A stretch of 64,000 nucleotides of DNA from DASQGA01 sp035535315 (GTDB taxonomy: Bacteria > Actinomycetota > Thermoleophilia > Gaiellales > Gaiellaceae): contig DATLQD010000074.1 of the NCBI GenBank assembly GCA_035535315.1, positions 1-64,000 on the forward strand, written 5' to 3'. The translations under genes were made by a program, and so were the position numbers. Below are positions 10,305 through 18,706 of the stretch, piece after piece (the first letter of the stretch is position 1; each line of letters opens with the position of its first letter). The notes under the pieces were generated by a model. It was not told the origin of the DNA, ran no database searches, and worked only from the letters and a program-made list of their open reading frames with translations.

Positions 10305-12316
10305 GCGGCAGGCTCTGCGGCTGCCATGAGCTCCCGTCGCAGGTTCTTGATCTCGTCGCGGAGCTTGGCCGCGTACTCGAACCGCAGTTCCTGCGCGGCG
10401 GCGAACATCTCCTCCTCGAGCGTGACGACGAGCTTCTCGAGCTCGTCGATGCTCAGGCCCTCGACCTTGCGGTCCTTCCGCCGGCGCCTGCCCGGAACTG
10501 TCGGCGACTCGAGCGAGAGGAACTCGGCGATGTCCGAGACGCCCTTGACGATCGACTCGGGCGTGATCCCGTGCTCCTCGTTGTAGCGAAGCTGGATCTC
10601 CCGCCGGCGCGTAGTCTCGTCGATCGCGCCTTTGATCGCCTCGGTCAGCTTGTCGGCGTACATGATCACCTTGCCGTTGATGTTCCTCGCGGCCCGCCCG
10701 ATCGTCTGGATGAGCGCCGTCTGGCCCCGCAGGAAGCCCTCCTTGTCGGCGTCGAGGATCGCCACGAGCGAGACCTCCGGCAGGTCGAGCCCCTCCCGCA
10801 GCAGGTTGACGCCGACGAGCACGTCGTACTCTCCCAGCCGGAGCTCGCGGATGATCTGGATCCTCTCCAGCGTGTCGATCTCGGAGTGGAGGTAGCGCGC
10901 CTTGACGGCCGATTCGAGCAGATAGTCGGTGAGATCTTCGGACATCTTCTTCGTTAGCGTCGTGACGAGGACGCGCTCGCCGGCCTCCTCTCTCCGGCGG
11001 ATCTCGTTCAGGAGGTCGTCGATCTGGTGTGTGGTCGGCCGGAGCTCGACCTCGGGGTCGACGACTCCGGTCGGCCGGATGATCTGCTCCGCGACCCGGG
11101 TCGACTGCCGCAGCTCGTAGGCCCCTGGCGTCGCCGAGACGAACACGGCCTGGTTCACCTTGCCGAGGAACTCGTCGAAGCGAAGTGGGCGATTGTCGAG
11201 CGCGGACGGGAGCCGGAAGCCGTGCTCGACGAGCGTCTGCTTGCGCGAGCGGTCGCCCTCATACATGCCGCCGATCTGCGGCACGGTCTGATGCGACTCG
11301 TCGATCAGGACCAGGAAATCACTCGGGAAGTAGTCGAGGAGCGTGTGCGGGGCCGTCCCGGGCTCGCGCCCGTCCAGAATCCGCGAGTAGTTCTCGATCC
11401 CGTTGCAGTAGCCGAGCTCCTTCATCATCTCGAGGTCGTACTCGGTTCGCTGTCGGATCCGGTGCGCTTCGAGCAGCTTTCCCTGCGACTCGAAGAGCTT
11501 GACCTGCTCCTCCAGCTCGTGCCTGATCTCGTCAACGGCGCGGTCGATCGTCGGCTGCGAAGTCACGTACTGCGTCGCCGGGAAGATCGCGAGATGCGGG
11601 AGCTTCGAATGGATCTCGCCGGTGAGCGGATCGAAGTGCGTGATCTGCTCCACTTCGTCGCCGAAGAACGAGATCCGGTACGCCGACTCCATGTGCGCCG
11701 GTTGCACCTCGACGACGTCGCCGCGGACTCGGAAGCGGCCGCGACCGAGAAAGGCGTCGTTCCTCGCGTACTGGATGTCCACGAGCTTGCGCAACATCAG
11801 GTCGCGGTCGATCTCCTGCCCGGCCGCGAGCAGCACGGTCTTGTCCTCGTATTCCTTCGGCGACCCGAGGCCGTAGATGCATGAGACCGACGCGACGATG
11901 ACCACGTCGCGGCGGACGAGGAGTGCGCTCGTAGCCGCGTGGCGGAGCCGGTCGATGTCGTCGTTGATCGAGGCGTCCTTCTCGATGTAGAGATCGGCCT
12001 GGGGAACATACGCCTCCGGCTGGTAGTAGTCGTAGTAGGAGACGAAGTACTCGACGGCGTTCTCCGGCAGGAACTCTCGGAACTCGTTGCAGAGCTGCGC
12101 GGCGAGCGTCTTGTTGTGGGCGATGACTAGCGTCGGCCGCTGCACCTTCTCGATCAGCCAGGCCATCGTCGCCGTCTTTCCGGTGCCCGTCGCACCGAGA
12201 AGCGTCTCGAACTGCTCGCCTGAGTTAATGCCCTCGGCAAGGGATTCGATCGCTCGCGGCTGGTCGCCGGTAGGTCTGTAGGCGCTCGAGACGCGGAAGT
12301 CGGGCACGGCTTCCAT
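10301..12316 (-). CDS. uvrB: Excinuclease ABC subunit B (UvrB)
   Basis: Central helicase-like damage-verification subunit of nucleotide excision repair. At 671 residues it is full length. Walker A GATGTGKT is at 41-48; the beta-hairpin YYDYYQPEAYVP (near 95) clamps DNA; helicase motifs LIDESHQT, VSATP and QTIGRAARN follow. The C-terminal UVR domain (about 625-665, coiled coil) recruits UvrC. Unlike uvrA, no LexA box is visible in the 47 bases before the ATG, which is shared with the divergent sulfatase gene. Confidence 0.98.
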   Translation of the reverse strand: MEAVPDFRVSSAYRPTGDQPRAIESLAEGINSGEQFETLLGATGTGKTATMAWLIEKVQRPTLVIAHNKTLAAQLCNEFREFLPENAVEYFVSYYDYYQPEAYVPQADLYIEKDASINDDIDRLRHAATSALLVRRDVVIVASVSCIYGLGSPKEYEDKTVLLAAGQEIDRDLMLRKLVDIQYARNDAFLGRGRFRVRGDVVEVQPAHMESAYRISFFGDEVEQITHFDPLTGEIHSKLPHLAIFPATQYVTSQPTIDRAVDEIRHELEEQVKLFESQGKLLEAHRIRQRTEYDLEMMKELGYCNGIENYSRILDGREPGTAPHTLLDYFPSDFLVLIDESHQTVPQIGGMYEGDRSRKQTLVEHGFRLPSALDNRPLRFDEFLGKVNQAVFVSATPGAYELRQSTRVAEQIIRPTGVVDPEVELRPTTHQIDDLLNEIRRREEAGERVLVTTLTKKMSEDLTDYLLESAVKARYLHSEIDTLERIQIIRELRLGEYDVLVGVNLLREGLDLPEVSLVAILDADKEGFLRGQTALIQTIGRAARNINGKVIMYADKLTEAIKGAIDETTRRREIQLRYNEEHGITPESIVKGVSDIAEFLSLESPTVPGRRRRKDRKVEGLSIDELEKLVVTLEEEMFAAAQELRFEYAAKLRDEIKNLRRELMAAAEPAA

Positions 12317-12363
12317 CGTAGCCCGCGACCCCGGACTCAGAGCCGTCGCCCTGGAGGAATACC

Positions 12364-14094
12364 ATGTCAGAAGTGCGCGGAGGGGTCCATCGCCTGCTGG
12401 CGCTGCTCATCGTCGGCGTCGCACTCCTTTCCGCGGTGAGCGGAGCGGGAGCCGCGACCCGGCCGAACATCGTGTTCGTCCTGACGGACGATCAGCGCTT
12501 CGACACGCTCGGGGCGATGCCGACCGTCCAGCGTGATCTCGTCGGACGGGGCGTGACGTTCACGAACGCGTTCGTCGTGAACGCCCTCTGTTGCCCGAGT
12601 CGCGCGAGCATCCTGACGGGCCGCTACTCGCACTCCACCAACGTCTACGGAAACAACGGCCAATACGGAGGCTTTGGATCGTTTCGCGACCGCTCGACGG
12701 TCGGTACGTGGCTCCGGTCGGCCGGCTATCGCACGGGCTACGTGGGGAAGTACCTGAACGGCTACAGACGCTCGTACGTTCCGCCGGGGTGGGATCGCTG
12801 GGTGGCGTTCACTCGAGTCGGCTACGACCGCTACGAGCTGAACGTGGACGGCTCCCGGCGCCGGTATTGGCCGGGGAACCCGGCCCACTACTCCACGGAT
12901 GTCTTGACGAGACAAGCGACTCGCTTCATCCGGGCTGCACACAAGCCGTTCCTCCTGGTCTACGCGCCGTTTGCTCCACACTCCCCGGCTGTCCCGGCCC
13001 TGCGCCACGCGAATGCGTTCGAGGCCACGGAGCCCTGGCGGCCCCCGAACTACAACGAGCAGGACGTCTCCGACAAGCCAACGTGGATCCGGCAGATTCC
13101 CCCCTGGAGTCACGACCAAGGGCTGAATGCGGATCTCTTCCGCCGCCGTCAGCTGCAGACGCTCCTCGCAGTCGACGACGGCGTCAACTCGCTGCTTGGC
13201 GAGCTCCGCCGGCGCCGCATCCTCAGGGACACCATCGTGGTCTTCATGTCCGACAACGGCTACAGCTGGGGAGCTCATCGCGTCGAGGGCAAGGGCGTGC
13301 CCTACGAGGAGAGCATCCGCGTTCCGCTCGTCATCCGGTACGACCGCCTCTTCCGCGGGTCGAGAATCGAGACCCGCACGGCCCTGAACATCGACCTCGC
13401 TCCGACCTTCGCGGCCGCCGCCCGTGCGAAGCGGGCGCGGGTGGACGGCCAGAGCCTGCTCGGAATCGTCGGAGGCTCCGCGGCTCCAGGGCGGGACGAC
13501 TTTCTGGTCGAGCACCTCCGTGGGGCGCCGTATCCGGCGATGCCGACGTACTGCGGCGTCCGAAGCTCCACCTGGAAGTACGTCTTCTACGGAACGGGCG
13601 AGGACGAGCTCTACGACTTGACGGCCGACCCCTACGAGCTCAAGAGTCGCGCCGCGGACCCTGCGTACCGGACCCAGGTGGTGGCAATGCGCGCCCGCCT
13701 GGACACGCTCTGTACGCCGACCCCTCCGGACTTCTCGCGCTCGTGGCTCTGCATGGTCGCGGCTGCGCCGGGGGGTGGCCCGCTCACCGGCACCGATCTC
13801 GCCGACTTCATCTGTGGCGGGCCCGGGGCGGACTCGGTCGCTGCTTTGGACGGGAGCGATGCCGTCCTGGCGGGCGCAGGGAACGACACGATCGATGGAG
13901 GCGCGGGGGACGACGAGCTCCGGGGCGGGTCCGGCTCCGACTCCATCTTCGGCGGCTCCGGGGACGACCGGCTCTTCGCCCGGGACCTCGTCTCCGACTA
14001 CTTGGAATGCGGCCAGGGATACGACGTCGTCGTTGCCGACCCGGTCGACACGGTCGCGGCGGACTGCGAGCTCCGCCTCGCGCGCCGGCCCTAG
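12364..14094 (+). CDS. Secreted sulfatase with C-terminal RTX-like repeats
   Basis: 576 residues. A Sec signal peptide (about 1-31) is followed by a sulfatase domain: RPNIVFVLTDDQRFD with metal-binding D42-D43, the formylglycine motif CCPSRASILTG (C76 is the predicted modified residue) and VFMSDNGYSWG near 300. From about 470 the tail carries glycine/aspartate nonapeptides such as GGAGDDELRGGSGSD, typical calcium-binding RTX repeats, and ends with an Asp-Cys-Glu motif. A GGAGGA ribosome site precedes the ATG. It should act outside the cell on sulfate esters. It needs a formylglycine-generating enzyme, not seen here. Confidence 0.9.
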   Translation: MSEVRGGVHRLLALLIVGVALLSAVSGAGAATRPNIVFVLTDDQRFDTLGAMPTVQRDLVGRGVTFTNAFVVNALCCPSRASILTGRYSHSTNVYGNNGQYGGFGSFRDRSTVGTWLRSAGYRTGYVGKYLNGYRRSYVPPGWDRWVAFTRVGYDRYELNVDGSRRRYWPGNPAHYSTDVLTRQATRFIRAAHKPFLLVYAPFAPHSPAVPALRHANAFEATEPWRPPNYNEQDVSDKPTWIRQIPPWSHDQGLNADLFRRRQLQTLLAVDDGVNSLLGELRRRRILRDTIVVFMSDNGYSWGAHRVEGKGVPYEESIRVPLVIRYDRLFRGSRIETRTALNIDLAPTFAAAARAKRARVDGQSLLGIVGGSAAPGRDDFLVEHLRGAPYPAMPTYCGVRSSTWKYVFYGTGEDELYDLTADPYELKSRAADPAYRTQVVAMRARLDTLCTPTPPDFSRSWLCMVAAAPGGGPLTGTDLADFICGGPGADSVAALDGSDAVLAGAGNDTIDGGAGDDELRGGSGSDSIFGGSGDDRLFARDLVSDYLECGQGYDVVVADPVDTVAADCELRLARRP

Positions 14095-14097
14095 GGA

Positions 14098-14646
14098 CTA
14101 GGCAGGGCCGAGCTCGTCGCCGTAGGCGCGACGATAGATCTTCTGGAGCTCGAGGACCTCATCGACGTACTGCCTTGTCTCCGGAAAGCCTATCTCACCC
14201 CCGGCGGCTTCCCACTCGTCGACGTTCGCCTGGCCCGCGTTGTATGCCGCGAGAGCGAGGGGCACCTCGCCATACTTGCGGATCAGGCGCCTGAGGTAGA
14301 ACGCTCCGTACCGGACGTTGATCTCCGGGTCCTCGAGGTCGGAGACCACGAACTTGTGCCCGCCTGTGTGCACGGCGATCCCCTTGGCCGTTTCCGGGAG
14401 AAGCTGCATGAGCCCGACGGCGCCGGACGAGGATCGCGCGTTCGCATCGAACTTGCTCTCCCGGTAGATCACGGCCGCGAGAAGAGCCGGATCGAGGTCG
14501 TAGTTCTTCGCGTGCCCGACGACGATGTGTTGATACTCGAGCGGGTAGCGCATCCGTGCGTACCAGGCCGGCTTTGTCTCCTCGACGAAGAAGAACCCGC
14601 CCGCGAGCGCCCCAAGGGCGACGATGACCGCGAGAGCTCGTGTCAT
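14098..14646 (-). CDS. Lytic murein transglycosylase (SLT/GH23)
   Basis: 182 residues. A signal anchor (about 3-21) is followed by a soluble-lytic-transglycosylase domain. The catalytic Glu is E63 in VIYRESKFD, followed by SSSGAVGLMQLLPETA and the ALAAYNAG motif near 140. It cleaves peptidoglycan glycan strands non-hydrolytically, giving 1,6-anhydro ends, at the outer membrane face. The ATG overlaps the coaE stop as ATGA, so it is the last gene of the rpsA-coaE-slt run. Three bases separate its stop from the convergent sulfatase gene. Confidence 0.92.
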   Translation of the reverse strand: MTRALAVIVALGALAGGFFFVEETKPAWYARMRYPLEYQHIVVGHAKNYDLDPALLAAVIYRESKFDANARSSSGAVGLMQLLPETAKGIAVHTGGHKFVVSDLEDPEINVRYGAFYLRRLIRKYGEVPLALAAYNAGQANVDEWEAAGGEIGFPETRQYVDEVLELQKIYRRAYGDELGPA

Positions 14647-15212
14647 TTCGTAAGCCTCGCCAGCACGTCGGCGGCGAAGGCGTCCAGATCCTCCCTAGAC
14701 CCGTCGTTTACGTAGGCGAAGTCGGCACGCCGGAGCTTCTCATCGTCCGGGATCAGCCGGCCCCCACGCCGGTCGGTGACGAGAACCTTGCGAGAGGCTC
14801 GCACGTCCGGGGACGCAGTCACGGCGACGACCTTGTCGAAGCGGGTCTCGCCGCCGACCTCGTAAAGGAGAGGAACTTCCGTGATGCACACCTCGGGCGG
14901 CTCGTCCAGGTCACCGAGCTGCTCACGCCAGCGCAGGTAGGTGGCGACGACAAGTGGGTGCAGAAGCTCTTCGAGCCACTTCAGCTGCCGCCGGCTCGAG
15001 AAGACGATGCGGGCGACGGCGCCGCGGTCGATCTCCCCGTCTGGCCCGAGTACCTCCTCGCCGAAGCGCTCGACCACGGCCCGCTTCACGTCCGCGTCCT
15101 GGCGCAGGAGGGTGTGCACGATGTCGTCGCTCGAGACAACCGCGGCGCCCTGGCGCTCGAACGCATGCAGAAGCTCGCTCTTCCCGGCCCCGATTCCGCC
15201 CGTGACGGCCAC
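14643..15212 (-). CDS. coaE: Dephospho-CoA kinase
   Basis: Last step of CoA synthesis: phosphorylates the 3'-OH of dephospho-CoA. The P-loop VTGGIGAGKS lies at the very N-terminus, SSDDIVHTLL follows, and LLHPLVVATY and VPLLYE are family motifs. Longer in-frame starts run inside rpsA and give an Arg/Ser-rich shadow sequence. GTG 15212 gives 189 residues beginning two residues before the P-loop and fits the family. The start has no clear ribosome site, so it is the least certain point. It is 19 bases after the rpsA stop. Confidence 0.93.
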   Translation of the reverse strand: MAVTGGIGAGKSELLHAFERQGAAVVSSDDIVHTLLRQDADVKRAVVERFGEEVLGPDGEIDRGAVARIVFSSRRQLKWLEELLHPLVVATYLRWREQLGDLDEPPEVCITEVPLLYEVGGETRFDKVVAVTASPDVRASRKVLVTDRRGGRLIPDDEKLRRADFAYVNDGSREDLDAFAADVLARLTK

Positions 15213-15231
15213 GGAGACGGGGCGGGAGGAT

Positions 15232-16641
15232 CTAGGCCTGCTCGTCGTCCTCAGGCTGGACGGACGGCTCGGGCTCGGGCTCATCGCCCGCGTCCTGGTC
15301 CTCGAGCGCGACTGCCTCGTCGGCAGCCTCGGCCGGAGCGGGATCCTCGGACGCGGCATCCTCGGATGCCGTCTCTTCGGTCAACGCAGAGTCTTCGGGC
15401 TGGGTCGACTCGACCGTTTCTTCGAGCGCGGGAGCTTCCTCGGCAGTCGCCAGATTCTCCGCGAAGACTTCCTCCGAGAGGCCGAGCGACTCAGCCGACG
15501 CAGTCGTCGGGCCGTCGTCGCCCTCCTCGACACGCTTCAGTGAGAGCGAGAGGCGCCGGCGCTCGGCGTCCATCTCGATGATCTTCGCCTTGACGACGTC
15601 CCCCTGCGAGACGATCTCGCGCGGATTCTCGACGTGGTGCTGTGCCAGCTCGGAGATATGCACGAGGCCCTCGACGCCCGGGAGGATCTCCACGAAGGCC
15701 CCAAAGGTAACGACCTTGGTCACCTTCCCCTCGATGACATCGCCCTGGTCGTGTGTGTCGACGACCTGCTGCCAGGGATCCGTCTGAGTCTGCTTGAGCC
15801 CCAGGGAGATCCGCTGGCGGTCGCGATCGATGTCGAGCACCTTGACGCTGACTTCCTGACCGATCTCGAGGAGCTCGGAAGGGTGGTTGACGTGGCTCCA
15901 GGAAAGCTCGGAGATGTGGATGAGCCCGTCGATGCCGTCGAGGTCGACGAAGGCGCCGAAGTCGACGATGTTCGAGATCGTGCCGGTGACGACGTCGCCC
16001 GGCGAAAGCCGGTCGAGAATCGCCTGGCGCATCTCCTTACGCTCCTCCTCAATCACAGCGCGGCGCGAGAGAACGACGTTGTTGCGGCTCCGGTTCAGCT
16101 CGATCACCTTGGAGCGAAGCGTCTTGCCGAGAAAGTCGTCCAGGTCCTGGACTCGACGGATATCGACGAGCGACGCGGGCAGGAACCCGCGGACCCCGAG
16201 GTCGAGGATGAGACCGCCCTTGACCACCTCGATCACGGTGCCCTCGACGGGCTCGCCGCTTTCGGCAGCGCGCTCGATCTTCTTCCAGGCCATCTCGAAG
16301 CGTGCGCGCTTCTTGGAGAGGATCAGCCGCCCTTCGGTGTCCTCCTTGGTGAGGACGAGCGCGTCGATCTCGTCGCCGAGCTGCACCTCGCTGGCCGGGT
16401 CGACCGAGCGACGGATCGAGAGCTCCGAGACCGGAATGACGCCCTCGGACTTGTAGCCGATATCGACTAGCACCTCGTCCTTGTCCACACGGACGACCGT
16501 GCCGCTCACCACCTCACCCTCGTTGATCGTCGGGAAGGTGGAGTCGTAATCGGGGATCAGCTCCCCGTCTGGACCGCGCGTCCAGACACCTTCCTCTTCC
16601 AGCCTGGGGTCTGCCTCAGTAGCGGTTTGTTCCTGCACCAT
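15232..16641 (-). CDS. rpsA: 30S ribosomal protein S1
   Basis: 469 residues with four S1/OB-fold repeats (about 30-105, 115-180, 200-270 and 285-355), each recognisable by patterns such as GTVVRVDKDEVLVDIGYKSEG and FGAFVDLDGIDGLIHISELSW. An acidic tail of about 100 residues rich in Glu, Ala and Asp follows. S1 brings structured mRNAs to the ribosome. I choose ATG 16641 over ATG 16656 because the latter overlaps a perfect TATAAT. Transcription from that box would start near 16648, giving a nearly leaderless mRNA. Confidence 0.96.
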   Translation of the reverse strand: MVQEQTATEADPRLEEEGVWTRGPDGELIPDYDSTFPTINEGEVVSGTVVRVDKDEVLVDIGYKSEGVIPVSELSIRRSVDPASEVQLGDEIDALVLTKEDTEGRLILSKKRARFEMAWKKIERAAESGEPVEGTVIEVVKGGLILDLGVRGFLPASLVDIRRVQDLDDFLGKTLRSKVIELNRSRNNVVLSRRAVIEEERKEMRQAILDRLSPGDVVTGTISNIVDFGAFVDLDGIDGLIHISELSWSHVNHPSELLEIGQEVSVKVLDIDRDRQRISLGLKQTQTDPWQQVVDTHDQGDVIEGKVTKVVTFGAFVEILPGVEGLVHISELAQHHVENPREIVSQGDVVKAKIIEMDAERRRLSLSLKRVEEGDDGPTTASAESLGLSEEVFAENLATAEEAPALEETVESTQPEDSALTEETASEDAASEDPAPAEAADEAVALEDQDAGDEPEPEPSVQPEDDEQA

Positions 16642-16654
16642 CGCGGAAGCGCGC

Positions 16655-16660
16655 ATTATA
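16655..16660 (-). promoter_or_regulatory. Consensus -10 box for rpsA
   Basis: TATAAT on the minus strand, 13 bases before the preferred rpsA ATG. No good -35 is visible. The divergent gene at 16671 starts only 11 bases away, so its own promoter must lie inside rpsA. Confidence 0.65.
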
Positions 16661-16670
16661 GCTGCAAGAA

Positions 16671-17699
16671 ATGAGACCCCGAGACCTCCTGATCGTGGCT
16701 GCGGTGCTCCTTGTCGCGGGATTCGCGGCGGCGGACGCGCTTCGTGGACTGGGAGGCGGTCCAGCCGCTACTCCACCGACCGCGCCCGCCGGGACCCAGA
16801 GCAGCGAATCGATCACCGCTCCTCCTGTACGGCGCATCCGCGGCTTTACCCTCGGGCGGCTCCCCGGCCGCATCGTGTTCACCGGGGAAACATGCGTGAT
16901 CCAGGAGCTCGACCTACCGACCGGAACGATCTTCCCGCTCCCCCGCCTCGCAGGCACGTGCAAGCTCTGGTCGCCGCGCCACTCCGAGCGGCTTGCCTAC
17001 AGCCTTCCGTCGAGGCGTCGCTCCGTGGTGCCCTTCCGCATCGTCGATCTGGACCACGCCTATCTGGACCTGGGCCAGTTCCAGGCCCGCATCGACTCGA
17101 TCGTGTGGACGCCCGACGGCCAGCGTGTGGCCTGGTGCGACGCGCGCGGGAAAGGCCGGGAGCTCGAGATCGGCGAGGCGGTCCCCGCCAAGCTCCCGGG
17201 GTGCCCTGCGGGCTACACGGACGTCGGCAACCTGGTCTACGTGCAGGGACGCGAGCTCCGGGTCGGGGACCGCCTTCTCGTCCGGGCGAGCGGGGGCATC
17301 GACGCAATCTCGTTCGGAGACGACGGATCGGTCGCGCTCGCGGTCGACGGGCGGACGATCCAGGTCTACCGGCGAACGGGCGGGCAACTTTCGTCCGCCG
17401 CGGAGTTCGGACTGGCGCCTCCGCTCCAGGGACGAGTGCCCACCTTTTCGCCCGACAACTGTGGCGCGTTCTTCCGAACCCCGTACGACGACCGCGTGGA
17501 ACGCATCTCAATCATCGACCTCGGCTGCCTGCCGGGCGACGGCGAACAAAGCTTTCCCGGCCACGCAGCTGCCTGGTCGCCGGACGGCCGCTGGATCGCC
17601 GTAGCCGGCCGGGCGGCCATCCTCTTCCATGCGGTCGACGGCCACAGTGACACGATCCGGTTCAGCACCGCGGCGACCGATCTCGCCTGGAAGGGATAA
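16671..17699 (+). CDS. Membrane-anchored beta-propeller-like protein, copy 1 (unknown function)
   Basis: 342 residues. An N-terminal signal anchor (about 5-25, ending GFAAADALRG) and a Pro/Thr-rich linker precede a body with TolB/WD40-like blade motifs: SIVWTPDGQRVAWC, TFSPDNCGAFF and WSPDGRWIAVA. Several cysteines suggest disulfides outside the cell. It is clearly paralogous to the next gene, and its TAA is followed directly by that gene's GTG. I do not recognise the family or a ligand. A periplasmic or cell-surface binding or assembly role would fit propellers but is a guess. Confidence 0.75.
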   Translation: MRPRDLLIVAAVLLVAGFAAADALRGLGGGPAATPPTAPAGTQSSESITAPPVRRIRGFTLGRLPGRIVFTGETCVIQELDLPTGTIFPLPRLAGTCKLWSPRHSERLAYSLPSRRRSVVPFRIVDLDHAYLDLGQFQARIDSIVWTPDGQRVAWCDARGKGRELEIGEAVPAKLPGCPAGYTDVGNLVYVQGRELRVGDRLLVRASGGIDAISFGDDGSVALAVDGRTIQVYRRTGGQLSSAAEFGLAPPLQGRVPTFSPDNCGAFFRTPYDDRVERISIIDLGCLPGDGEQSFPGHAAAWSPDGRWIAVAGRAAILFHAVDGHSDTIRFSTAATDLAWKG

Positions 17700-18695
17700 G
17701 TGCGAACGTCGACCATCGTCCTGGTCGCCGGTCTCGTCGCGATTGCCGGCTTTGCCCTCGCCGACGCGCTGCGGGGCGAGAACCACGATACGCCGGCGGT
17801 GGCGGAGTCCGAATCGACCACCAGCCGTCCGGCAGCGCCTGCGTTCGAGGGGACGCTCCCGCCGGACCTGCTCACCGGCCGCCTCGTCTTCACTGACAGC
17901 AACTGTGACCTCGGCGTCGCCGACCTCGCCCGTGCCGTGGTCGTCCACGTGCGCGACGTGGAGACGAACTGCGCGCTCTCGGCCCCCGTTCGCTCGCGAA
18001 GGATCGCATACGGATTCGGCCCGCTCGGCCGGGAGACGCTCTCCTACCGCGTCACCGACTTCTCACGGCCCGAGCAAACCCAAGGCGTTCTGCGGGCGCA
18101 GCCCGGGTCGATCGTCTGGAGCCATGATGGTGCGCGTGTCGCCTGGTGCAGCCTGGCCGGACGCGGATATGAACTGGAGATCGGCGCGGGAAAGCGACCT
18201 CTCGCGTTTTGCCCCGTCGCCTACACACGGAAGGGTGAACCCGTCCGGTCCGACGGCCGTCGCCTCCTCGCAGGGTCACGGGCTCTGATCCCGCCCAGTC
18301 CCGGTCGAATCACGGCTGCTTCGATCGGAGTCGATCGGTCGCTCGCCGTCGTGCTTGACGGCGAGCGCATCGTCGTAATGCAGCAGGGTGTGCGCATAGC
18401 CGAGATACGGATTCCGACCCGCGTGCGCAACGTCGTCCCGACGTTTTCCCCCGACAACTGTGGTGCGATCCTTCTGACACCCCACCGCGGGCAGCCGCCA
18501 CGCGTCATCGTGCTCGACCTTTGCGGCGGGCATGACCCCGTGCGCCACCTTCCCGGGCTCAGGGCCGTCTGGTCTCCGGACGGACGGTGGCTCGCCGTCG
18601 CCGAAGAGCGGACGATCGTCTTCTACCCCCTGGACGAGCGTGGCTTTCCCTTCCGTTTGCCGGGCACCGCGAACCAGCTCGTGTGGCAACGCTAG
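17700..18695 (+). CDS. Membrane-anchored beta-propeller-like protein, copy 2 (unknown function)
   Basis: 331 residues, GTG start immediately after the TAA of copy 1. It has the same layout: signal anchor ending GFALADALRG, Ser/Thr/Pro linker, then SIVWSHDGARVAWC, TFSPDNCGAILL and VWSPDGRWLAVAEE. The matched positions, including the Cys of PDNCG and AWC, indicate tandem duplication followed by strong divergence elsewhere. The pair should be translated together and could form a heterodimer. It ends 11 bases from the convergent polA. Confidence 0.75.
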   Translation: MRTSTIVLVAGLVAIAGFALADALRGENHDTPAVAESESTTSRPAAPAFEGTLPPDLLTGRLVFTDSNCDLGVADLARAVVVHVRDVETNCALSAPVRSRRIAYGFGPLGRETLSYRVTDFSRPEQTQGVLRAQPGSIVWSHDGARVAWCSLAGRGYELEIGAGKRPLAFCPVAYTRKGEPVRSDGRRLLAGSRALIPPSPGRITAASIGVDRSLAVVLDGERIVVMQQGVRIAEIRIPTRVRNVVPTFSPDNCGAILLTPHRGQPPRVIVLDLCGGHDPVRHLPGLRAVWSPDGRWLAVAEERTIVFYPLDERGFPFRLPGTANQLVWQR

Positions 18696-18706
18696 TCGCC
18701 GCTGCG

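Noticed and set aside
12565..12582. CGAACGCGTTCG inside the sulfatase gene as an SOS box
   Set aside because: Spacer is two bases and not four, and it lies within coding sequence.
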